Assembly: GCA_037954665.1 (NCBI GenBank)
Contig: JBBMOL010000180.1
Coordinates: forward strand, 186,001-250,000
Origin: Laguncularia racemosa
Taxonomy: Eukaryota; Streptophyta; Magnoliopsida; Myrtales; Combretaceae
Direction of reading: 5' to 3'
DNA length: 64,000 bases
Below, one piece after another: positions 46,991-57,110 of the stretch. The translations under genes and the position numbers were made by a program. A model generated the notes under the pieces. That model did no database searches and had not been told where the DNA came from. It saw nothing but the letters and a program-made list of their open reading frames with translations. How positions within the stretch are numbered: position 1 is the first letter of the stretch; each line of letters begins with the position of its first letter.

Positions 46991-47493
46991 TGACAAGATT
47001 TGGAAAATTGATTTCTTTATTTTTCCTCCTGCCTCACCTTTCTTCCACATGTTGAATATATATATACAAGAGAATGTTATCTATTCCTTCCTAAACTAGC
47101 TCCTACAAATTAGCTAAGTTAATAACAAGAGTATCTCCAATATCTATCTACCTAAATTACAAAGATTACAAGGATATCTATCTACCTAAATTACAAAGAT
47201 CACAGATATCACAATCGTGGAAAGCACAAGCTGACCGGCAGGGGATACACGGCCGTGTACACGACCGTGTACTTTGGCCGTGTACTTTTCTATGCACATT
47301 CCAGCTACATACACGACCATGTACTTCTGGTCATATATCTTTCTGTGGATTTGCTTGACTCCATACACGGCCGTGCCTTTTAGCTGTGTGTCTGGCCGTG
47401 TATGATTCTGTGCAATCTTGTAATTCCTACACGGCCATGCCTTGAAAATACACACCCCGTCTATCTTCCTAAATTACACAAACATACACAATA
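46991..47493 (-). repeat. 5' LTR of copia element 2
   Basis: 503 bp, the partner of 42191-42634. The U3 palindromic phrases are at about 47240-47440, including one additional tacacgaccgtgtactttggccg unit relative to the other LTR. A duplicated tatctatctacctaaattac phrase occurs near 47140-47190. The TATA-rich run ttgaatatatatatacaag lies near 47052-47070. Confidence 0.88.
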
Positions 47494-47498
47494 GAGGA

Positions 47499-48754
47499 AC
47501 AATGAAGCATACTCATCGGTTTCTTCAAAATAGAGCAACTTAGGACTCGATTTTCTAGAATTTAACTTAGGGCTTTTGAAGATCGACATCCCAAGAGTCA
47601 CATGGTCCGACTCCCACCATCTAAATCGACCAAAACCCAACCCGAACTAACCCCAATTTAGTCGTGTGTGCACGGTAAGGCTTCTTTCTCTTATTTATGT
47701 ATTTTATTAATATTTTATTCTTGAAAAAAAACTTTTCATAAAATTAATTTAGTTTTAATGTGATGTTAATGTCATTAGTAATAAAAGTTCTTTTTATTAT
47801 CAATATTATTAATGCATGTTACTAACACTTTTGGGCCCATGTTGTAGGTTCTTTTTTTTTTTTCTTTATAATAGATATTTTTTTCTTTTCTTTATATAAG
47901 AAAAAATTCCTTTTCTCCATACTTAGAAAAACGTTTCCTTGAAAGGAAGATGTTAATTGGCCTTTTTAAAATCAAAATTAGGGCTTTCTTTAGGGTTTTT
48001 TTTTAAAAAAAAAAAATTGAAAAGTAAAAAGAGATTCTTTTTTCTTATAAAAAATGATTAATTAGTAAGAACTTAAAGTGAAATGTTGTTTCTAGAAAAT
48101 AAAAAATACCAATACACTAAAGTTTTCTAAAAATAATAAAAACTATGTGCGTATGATCCAATTAATAGGCACATAAGCATTTTGAGTGACTCTAAAAAAT
48201 AAAAATACCTTTTTCTCATTTAGAAAAATAAAAAAAATCTTTTTCTAAAACAAGAAACCCCCTTTGGAGAATTCCTTTTTAAAAGAAAAAAAAAAAAACT
48301 TAAAAGCCTTTTTAATTTATTTTTAGAAATTTCCTTTTGAAAACCACAAAGATTTTAATAAGACAACCTTCAAACTTACAAAATCTTTGGTTTCTATTTT
48401 TTAGGGGGGGGGGAAACCATAGACTAGTGGATGAAATTAGGGTTTATCCACTTGTAAACCCTAATATAACACTTTTCTCAACTTAATTGGGTGGTGACTT
48501 CATTTTTTTTAAATTATTTATTTTAAATAAAAATTTTCTTTATTTAGTCAAGAGGCTTATATTAATGTGGATTGGGCTTAATATAAGTCAAATTAAGGAA
48601 AAAGAGAAACTAAAATTTAGGCTCAATAGTAGGTTTTAACAAAATTTTAGAAGTTAGAATTATATTTGAAGAGTATTTCTATCTTCTTCTATAATGAGTT
48701 AACTTATTTATCCTAATTTAAGAAAATATTATGTTCGATCACTTAGAATAAGGT
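47499..48754. other. AT-rich intergenic DNA with a telomere-like hairpin
   Basis: No gene was seen. A perfect 11-bp inverted repeat ATTAGGGTTTA...TAAACCCTAAT (48436-48465, 8-base loop) contains one plant-telomere-type unit on each side. A G run of about ten bases lies near 48404-48414. Confidence 0.5.
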
Positions 48755-48869
48755 AAAGAAACCAAGAGAGGAGGGTGGTCTTGGGTTAGTGGACATCAAA
48801 GAATGACACAGAACCTACTTTGTTAAAGTTATGTAGATTTTAAGAAAGAAAGACTTGCTATGGATAAAG

Positions 48870-48874
48870 CTACT
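48870..48874. other. Target-site duplication CTACT (left) of solo LTR copy 2
   Basis: CTACT precedes the solo LTR and recurs at 50937-50941. Confidence 0.9.
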
Positions 48875-50238
48875 TGTCGAGTCTAATTTTTTATTTCCCA
48901 TTCCTAATCCGATCTATACTAGACCCTATGCTCATCTAATGTAGATCATCGACTTTTTTTTAAGAATTTTGTTTTGTTTTGGAGTCGCCACCCAACTGTT
49001 GTTGGGAAAAATTGAATTAGGACTAATTGAGCAGATTAGTCCTAATTTGGACCATTAGTCGTCGTGATTTCCTCTTCTCATTTTTTGTGAAAAGAGGAAA
49101 GGGGAAAACCAGAGTTTCTGAGTTCGGAGGCTAATCTATTAAAACCCTAAGGTTACCACCCTAATCTCCTAAAGTCTAAACTTTATCTAAAAATGTCTTT
49201 TATTTATTTTTTGTTGTCTTTTTATTTTGTTTTTGAATAATCTATTCTGAGAAAATGATTTTTATTCCTTTTTAGGATTGCCCCAAATGAGTGCCTACGT
49301 ACCTGCTATTCAGGATCAAACGTGTCGTAGTTTACTTTTCCTGAAAAATTTTAGTGTGTTTGTGAATTTTAATTATGAAATTTCTTTTTATTTATGTTTT
49401 TACCATTTTAGGATTTTTCTAAAAAAAAATCTAAGCCTAAGCTTGATAATTTGATTTTTTGAAAATAATAATTATTTTAAGGAAATACAAATTTTGGATT
49501 TATTTAAGGAAATGATTTTTTTAAGTGATAAAAATTTCATTTTTCTATTTTTCAACTCATTTCTACTATTATAAATTTTAATGATTTTTATTAATTTTTA
49601 TGAACTTTTATGAATTTTCATAATTTTTATTAAATTTTTATTGAAAAATTTTCTCTTAGATTTTTTTTATCTATCATATTCTAAAATCTAAATTTTTATT
49701 ATTATTCTTTTCTAATATTTTTGTTATTTTCTTTATAAATTTTCACATTTTTACTATTTATGATTATAATTATTATTTTTATTTTATTATTCATCCTAAA
49801 TTAAATCCTAAAAAAAATAATCTAAATTCTAACATTTTTTCTATTTTTGAATTATAAATAAAAAATAAGTAAATAAATAAATTCGAAATAAATAAAATAG
49901 ATAAATAAATAAATATCGGAAAATCCGACTTACTTAAATCTGGGTCGGTGCACGAGTCGGGTCGAAGCGGGTCCAGTCGGGTCGATCGGACACGGTGATT
50001 GGGAGTGCTTGTTAACGACGTTCCGGCGACTTTCTACGGCGTTTAAAGGCGGCTTCCAAGCTTTTAAGGGATGGGGAACTCAATCGTGGTGGTGGTTTTC
50101 TTCAAGATCGCCTCCAGGTGGCGGTTTCAAGCTCGATCGGCGGTCGCAAGTTGAAGAATTCCAACGAGGCTTCGATTCTCTCTCTTTTTTCTCTTTTTCT
50201 CACTTTTGATCCGTGTCCCAGCTTCCTCCCTTCCTCCT

Positions 50239-50248
50239 CTATTTATAG
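50239..50248 (-). promoter_or_regulatory. TATA box in Tat-type solo LTR copy 2
   Basis: CTATAAATAG on the minus strand followed by GAGGAGG is a strong plant TATA box. The equivalent site in copy 1 (11574-11583) reads CTACAAATAG. Confidence 0.7.
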
Positions 50249-50581
50249 CCGCTCAAAAACTCCTCCGGATAAGCTCAAATTCGCCGATTGGTTAAACCCA
50301 TTTTTTTTCCGTTTCGGATTCGGCCTTATCTCAGCGATTTGATGTTAATCCATTGTTTTTTTGTGATTTATCTAATGGATTTGGCTTAAAGTCGATAGTA
50401 ATCCAAAAGATTTGAGGAAAAACAAACGATTCCGCCTTCGTCGGACCTACTCCGGCTTCCTCTCGCGTCTGTTCGGGCGAAGGAGACGATCACGCGCGAA
50501 GCGCGTGATTTTCCCTAGCCAATCATACGCCGCCACGTGGCAACTTGAGGCAAAAGCAAAAAAAAAAAATTGCACAGAGTG

Positions 50582-50662
50582 CTCGCGAGGGATTCGAACT
50601 CGAGACCTCAGACCTTTTGTGTGTTCTCAGGCAGACATGCGAACCAGCTGAGCCGGCTCAAT
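50582..50662 (-). other. tRNA-like sequence (Pol III A and B boxes) inside solo LTR copy 2
   Basis: On the minus strand CGGCTCAGCTGG (50644-50655) resembles an A box and AGTTCGAATCC (50590-50600) a B box, about 55 bases apart as in tRNA genes. The body between them differs from that of copy 1, and the stems do not form a standard cloverleaf. It is a tRNA-derived or tRNA-mimicking module, not a decoding tRNA. Confidence 0.6.
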
Positions 50663-51500
50663 TCTTGGTTTTATTTATTACGCAAATTGTACATATGTCT
50701 TGCATTTTTTATTTTTTTTTATCATTTTGAAATTCTAAAAATTGATAAAAATTATTTAACTCTTTTTATTGCCATTTCTGCAATTATTTTCCAAAATTGT
50801 TGTATTTTTCCTATTTATTTTATTTTTTGAATATTTTTCCTATTTTTGCCAAATTAGAGAAAAAAATGAAAAAAAAAATAAAAATTGATTATGGTTGATT
50901 ATTATTGATCATTAGGGCAAAAATGGGGTGTTTACACTACTAAGAAAGTAATTCCTTAAAAGGATTAGATCAAGACTCTTAAAAGAGCTCATCAAAGCTA
51001 GCAAATGTTTTAAGGTAAAAGTTGATTATTAAGTCTAGAATTTCGATGGGTGGGGGTGGAACATTAGTTTCTAGTTTGAGAAGTGGAATGAAAAGGGATC
51101 AATGAGGAAGTGGTTTGTTAGACTGTTGCCAAGGGAAGGAAGCAATCTTACTCTTAGGAAAGCCTAAAAAGGACATAATGATTAAGATGAGGAGGCGGTC
51201 TCATTTTCGCTGGATGATAAGACCAAAGGGTTGCTAGGGAATATTGGGCTAGTAGACGAGCAAGATAAGCAAGAAGTTTGCATATGGAACTATGAGCCTA
51301 ACAAGAAGGTGTTAGTAAGATTTGTTTTTAGGGAGCTGAGGAAAGAGGGACTGGCAATAAGTGTGGAAAAACCCACAATACCAAAGAACCATTTTTTGTT
51401 ATGTAGGATCCTTCACAATGGTTTTCCAATAAGAGATAATTTACATAAGAAGAATCTCAAGGTCGATTCAAAATGTGCCTTTTGTGGAAGAGAAAGTTAA

Positions 51501-54500
51501 ACAATGTCCTGAAATTTTGTTAAAAGTATGATCAATTGGACAAAGTATACACATGACTTTGAAGTTATAGATCGACATGATAACTGTGTAATATTTACAT
51601 TTTATACAAACCAGTTGTGAGAAAATCGACTCACTATGAAATATACTAGTTGCCAAAGATGACATTTCAATTAAAATGAAATGCTATAAAAGCCTAATCT
51701 AATCGCCTAGTTTAGCTAATCAATCATCCTTGGCTATGTTGAATAGGATTCTTTAACTAATGTTTAGGATATATATATATATATTAAGAATAAAATGAAA
51801 TCATTTTACTTCTTTAAATGCAAATTATATATATATATATAATTTTTTTATTTGATTTCTCATATAGCATTTGGTATGCATATATTTAAAGGATTCGATT
51901 GAATAAAATATCTAGTATTAAGTTTCATTTAACCTATGATACAAAATTTATGTCTTGGCAAAAACTTAGTTTTAAAAAAAAAACTCCTCAAAATTGTAGC
52001 CCAACCTACGTTATCATGAGTTAGTAAGTTAAACAAGTCAACCCATCAACTCGACCTATTTAAGGGATAGGAGTTAAATGGATCAACCCACTAACTCACT
52101 AAAACATAAAAATATTTTTATAAAAAAATTCAACATGATACATATTTAATGTTTATTTTTAAGAAAATAGTCAATTACACAGCTGTTTTTTATCAATTTT
52201 AAAATGATTTGAAAAAATAAATATTAGTGAAGTTAATTGATTTAATAGATTAGACAAGTTGACCTATAAGTTGGCTCAGTTCTTCTTTTAACCCATTTGG
52301 CAAGTTAAATGGACTTACTCATAGTCGATTTGCTCTAATATGTTCAAAAGTAAGAATTAGTAGGTTAAGTAGGTCAACTAATTATGTGACAAGCTAATCA
52401 ACAAATTAAGAAGGACCGAGTCATAGAATCTACTTATTAACTAAGTTGAAGAACTAACCTTTACTCACACACACTCTTTCTCTCTATCTTTATGGTTTAA
52501 ACCGTTCAATTCACCGGATTTAACCTGTTTGCACATTACACCATGGACCTCAAAAAAAAAAAAATTAAACCACATGTCATTGGTGGCAAATCCCTTCACT
52601 TGATAAATGGCAATAACATTTCGAAGAAAAAAAAAAACTTGTCTTCTTTTTCAATAAAACCCCATTAACGACATTCACATGGCAATTACATTGATTTAGT
52701 TTCGTAGTAACATCATTATTACCGACTTAATTGTCAGTTTGAGCATCCCCTCCCCTTTTTTTCTTTTGACAAATTATGGTGATCGCTTCTCCTCATGCAT
52801 TGAATGTTATAATGATTTTCCGGCCAGACTTTCAAAATAGAACAGTGATGCTCTCCAGCTTGTCGACCGTGCATTGATTGTTACTCAAGCAAAGTTGTAG
52901 GAGCATAGGGTATAAATGTAGTACAGAAATGTCGTTGATGCCATGTGGAGTCTGCCAAAGTGGAGGATTCTAGATATACTGAGCTCGTATCTTCCTGGAT
53001 TTAACTATTTTTTATGATACTACTTTTTAGAATGAAATAAATTACAATAGAAAAATTATATAATATTTGAAAATTTTATTCATAAAATAAAAAATTTTAA
53101 ATTTTTTTAGATAATATCTATTTTTAATATAATGAAAATAAAAAAGTATTAAAAATAAATAAAATAATAAATAATTGAAAGAGAATAACTATTCAATTCT
53201 CTCTTTATCACCTTCAAGTAAACCGCAGTAAATTATTATATGCCCAATAAAAAAATTTCATAAAAAACATTAGAAAAAACAATTAAACAAGTACTTTTTT
53301 TCCCCTTTTATACTTAATCACTCATCTCAAAGCATCTTTGCTAAGAATTTATTCTCACTATAGTCACCTCATCTCATATCTCCATTACTTGTTTTGCAAA
53401 TAGGTTCAGGAAGTTACAAACTAAAATCCCTTTATTTCCTATTATTTTTTGTTTTGCAAAACTAAGAAAAGAAAATCATGTAATGATATTACTTCATCGT
53501 TTGTATTTACTTTTATTGATAATACATGCTTCGTAGGTGTTTTATAAATTCTAGTATGGCTTCCTAAATACTGTTGGAAATTGTGAAAAACAATTTAGGT
53601 TAATGCTAACATTTAGAAGGTTGTGGCCTGAGATATACAGGACAGTGGAAATGGTGAATCCTATCCTATCGAACCGATCAAGTCACATGACTCGTGTTGT
53701 AGCTCTTAAAAAGTAATTGAAAAAAAAAGAAAAAAAGGTTCATTGTGAGGTTAAAGAATGAGAAACCAATTAGTGATATCCCAACACGAAATGAAGCCAT
53801 AAGATGCAATCAGATCTCCAAACCATCTGTAAAGAGACATTCTTAGCAAATTCGACGAATACAAGGTAGCTTTTCATCGGGACGACTTTCTATGCTGTAC
53901 AGTTAAGAAAGAGAAGTGAGGTTAAATATGTCATGTAAGTTGCTTGTAGAGAGAAGGCAAATTAAGAAGGATAAAATCATCCAAGTTAAAAGCTATTCTT
54001 TCATCTACAATATTAAAATCCCTCCCTCATATTTTGCATCTTAGACTTGGATCTCTTCTTTCTCTTCTATTTTTTTTTTTTTTTGAATTAATGAAATTGT
54101 TCTCACTTTCCATGTTTACACTCTCCTTGGATTTGATGAAAGGTAATTTCATTATCAATCCCTACAAATAGTTGATTTTTTTTTTATAACTTTGAATACA
54201 CATATTGTGAGTGCAGTATCCTATTAGTATAATTCAATGAGAAAATTATGTGTAGAAGGAAGAAATTTATAGATATATAAAATTATAGAAAATAATACAT
54301 TTTTAATCCTTAACTTTATTTGCATTTTTATTAAATTCTTCAACATTTTTAAATTCTTAAAGAGTTATAACAAATTCGTTAAATTTTCCATCAATTTTTC
54401 TATGTGCTAACTTCTAATTGGCCTTAGAGTGATCAACCAAAGTGATTAGGGTTCATACAAATTTTTAAACCCCCTTTTCATACTTTTAATTCTTTAAATA

Positions 54501-54950
54501 TCTTTATTGTATTGCATAATTAAATTCATTTAATATTGTATTTATTGTATTATGTAAATAATTATATTTAATATTATCATTTTAATGAATTAATTATTGT
54601 GGCAAAGTCAATACAAGTTATGGATGAATAAAAAAATTTAACAAATTTGATGGAAATTTTTTTAAGAACTTAAAAATGTTAAAATTTTAAATTGAAGGGA
54701 AAAAAAAAGGTTAAAGATTCAAGTAGAAAAAGCAAGTAAAAGTTAAAAACTTTAAGTATATTTTTCTATAAAACTATACATATAATAAACAAGTTAAATC
54801 CATATTATAAGTATAGCTAGTTATTGATATAAGTAATGGGATTCGAACGATTGGGCTTAATTTGAGATATTATATAGAGTTTTGGATTTATTGGCTCACA
54901 ATAGCACTTGTTAGGACTGGGTAACTTGATCTTTACTTTTTGTCACATGT
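51501..54950. other. AT-rich intergenic DNA, no gene seen
   Basis: 52020-52430 has several diverged copies of a phrase like aagtt(a)aa-aggtcaacc-actaa, possibly an old repeat. (TA)n runs lie near 51769-51784 and 51828-51841. Nothing codes convincingly. Confidence 0.5.
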
Positions 54951-55740
54951 GTTTAAGGAGGGAAAATTATGATATCCCATAAGAAATGTAATCCCACGTA
55001 TTATATGAGAGAGTATTGGAATTGATTTATAAGGCTGAGTAATGAATAATATATAAAAACTAGTTAGAAACTTTTGGACCAAGTCATTCAAAAAGACTCA
55101 TTACTGTTTGCTAACTTAGTTATTAACTATTTTTAGTCCAGGACATTATAAATATTATCAAAGTTGACCCACTTAGTAAGTGTTTGATTCGATGACAACT
55201 GAAAAGGTGAAAGAGCTAGACCCAATTGTAAGGTCTTGCAATGAATACATTATGTGTTTAAAAGCGAAAAATTGTGATATCCCATGGAGTGAGAGTGTTG
55301 GAATTGATTTATAAAACTAAGTAGTGAATAATATATTAATAATAACTATAAACTTTTAGACTAAGTGATTTGAAAAGACCTATTAGTGTTTATTGACTTG
55401 ATTATTAATTGCTTTTGACCTTGGGTATTACAAATAATATCAAAGTCAGTACTCCCCTTACCCCCAACAAAAAAAAGGGCATTCAATTTGGAGACAACTA
55501 AAAAAGTGGAATGGACTCAATTGTAAAGTTTCACAACAATGATGTTGTATGTTTAAGGGGAAGAGATTCCGATATCTTATGTAAAATATAGTTTTACATA
55601 GATTGTAAAGAGAGTATTGGCATTGGTTTATAAGGTTAAATAATAAATAATATGCCAACACTAGTTAGAAACTTTTGGACCAAATGATTTGAAAAGTTTA
55701 AAGTGATTACTTTTGGCTTGAAATATTACAGATCAAGTAT
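54951..55740. repeat. Tandem repeat of ~300 bp, about 2.6 diverged copies
   Basis: Units begin with gtttaa...gatatc at about 54951, 55256 and 55551 (steps 305 and 295; the third is partial). Shared landmarks in each unit are gagagta/gtgttgg, attgatttataag, aatgaataatat, aacttttggacc and gatttgaaaag. Identity between units is moderate, so the duplication is old. There is no coding capacity. Confidence 0.75.
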
Positions 55741-57110
55741 GAAACATAATCCTTCATGGACTCATGGTCAAAATCCTATTCACTAGAATATCATTTACAC
55801 TCTTAAGCCTATTATATTGCTTTTAAAGTCCTTATTTACTATGGGTATGACTTGATGAATCTAAACCTAGGTTTATCAAAACAATTTAAGGATAATAATT
55901 TATCATTTCTCTATATAAATATCTATTAATTTCTTTTGTGAATGGGCCTTATTTCAACATTCAACTCGAAAATTGCTCAAGAGTTCTAACTGTGTTTGAC
56001 TTCTTATCTATCACTTGTCATAATGATATGAAGAAGCTTGTTGAGTTTACCTGTTCATCTTCTCTAACCTTTAAACTATAATACTCACCCCTATAACAAA
56101 TTACCTTACTATTGCTACTCACTTCACATTAAGCTTGAGTTGATCCCACCAAGTTTACTTTGTTGTCATATACCATGACATTCTCTCCACTTAAATTCAT
56201 GATGCTCTCGTCATGAGGTCATTATCTTGCTACTACCCTTTTCCAACAGGGTACTACCTCTTCTCCACCGGTTGTCAAACTTCACCAAAGATTATCTCCA
56301 CTTAAGACACTAAGCTTCCATGGACATCCATCTCTTGCCCTTACTCTCTCACTTCGTGTTTTAAGAACTTCTCTTACTAAGTCGCTCAATGGTAGGGTAT
56401 CCTACAATAGGTCTTTTTTTTTTTTTTTTAATTCATTCAAGTAGCACTTGTTACAAAAGCTTTCACTCACCATAGATTTACCTTTCCTCTTATAACTGTG
56501 TCCTCTACCTAGTAGTTAGTTTTCTTCTTAGGCTTTTCTCACATGAACCCTTTTGTCTACAAGGTTATTTCGCATTGATTTCACATGTGTAACATTTAGG
56601 TGGCTTGATGCAACTTGAAATCTTAAGCTCCAATACCACTTGTTATAGGTTAAGCATGGTTGTTGAAATTGCGATTTTACTTGGAATTGAATAGTATAAA
56701 ATTGGTAAAATCGGTAACTTGTAGAATCATATATTTGAACTCATAATTATATCAAAAGTTTATACCTAAATGGTTTTTCTTCCATTTTGATTATAAAAAA
56801 CTTGATAAAATTGCAAACTTATAGAATCGTATAATTGACTCGTGATTTTAACAACCATGAGGTCAAGAGGTTCTCTTTTTCCGAAGATCCTTTGCAATGC
56901 TCGACAATCCTTTTGCCACATGTTCTTCTCATTCATAGATCGCGAGTTAACTTTCCCTTTTCATTCTTTACTCATGATTGCGAGCCCATATTTTTTTAGG
57001 GGTGCCTTCAATCTTCTTTACCACAATCTCTCTTATGTTGGAGAGGACAAATTTTTTAAATTGGTTTCTCCATGCCATAGCCATTATTAAGAAAGCGATA
57101 TCAATTCTTA
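55741..57110 (-). mobile_element. Possible 5' remnant of a Ty3/gypsy element with degenerate PBS
   Basis: At about 56626-56643 the minus strand reads ACAAGTGGTATTGGAGC. It resembles an LTR end followed by a primer-binding site for initiator tRNA-Met with two changes from TGGTATCAGAGC. Upstream plus-strand text (56150-56600) is less AT-rich and could be 5' leader or gag DNA read on the minus strand, but no gag motif could be identified. The assignment is tentative. Confidence 0.3.

Larger units (their letters stand above)
42191..47493 (-). mobile_element. Ty1/copia retrotransposon 2, nearly full length
   Basis: A 5.3-kb element on the minus strand: 5' LTR 46991-47493, PBS, one polyprotein frame with gag, protease, integrase, RT and RNase H in copia order, polypurine tract, 3' LTR 42191-42634. 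Both LTRs share long identical stretches, and the frame has only three stops and one frameshift, so it is the youngest-looking element of the window. The LTR ends and the flanking GAGGA imply termini TA...CA instead of TG...CA (CACAATA on the plus strand). Confidence 0.9.
48875..50936 (-). mobile_element. Solo LTR, Tat/Ogre-type Ty3/gypsy, copy 2
   Basis: 2062 bp with TG...CA ends and a perfect 5-bp duplication (CTACT). It aligns with copy 1 along its whole length: identical termini, the GGTACGTAGGCAC phrase (plus-strand 49291-49303), the GGTGGCGACTCC phrase (plus-strand about 48980-48991), an AT-rich middle and a GC-rich block at 49940-50680. A clean minus-strand TATA box CTATAAATAG lies at 50239-50248, supporting minus-strand transcription. 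No internal region is present, so LTR-LTR recombination probably removed it. The two copies differ considerably in the GC-rich block. Confidence 0.87.
48755..51500 (+). pseudogene. LINE-type reverse-transcriptase relic, split by a solo LTR
   Basis: Left of the solo LTR the frame reads GGLGLVDIKEWHRTYFVKVM and then KDLLWIKLL, the C-terminal RT pattern of plant LINEs. Right of it, 51231-51500 reads an open piece ending KNHFLLCRILHNGFPIRDNL and then CAFCGRES, which fits the zinc-finger domain (zf-RVT) found at the end of plant LINE RTs and their relics. Stops and frameshifts separate the blocks. The upstream RT and the endonuclease are absent, so this is a 5'-truncated or degraded fragment. Confidence 0.72.

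Noticed and set aside
50412..50830. Overlapping plus-strand open frames of 60-86 codons
   Set aside because: These are inside the second solo LTR and are not conserved with copy 1. No domains.
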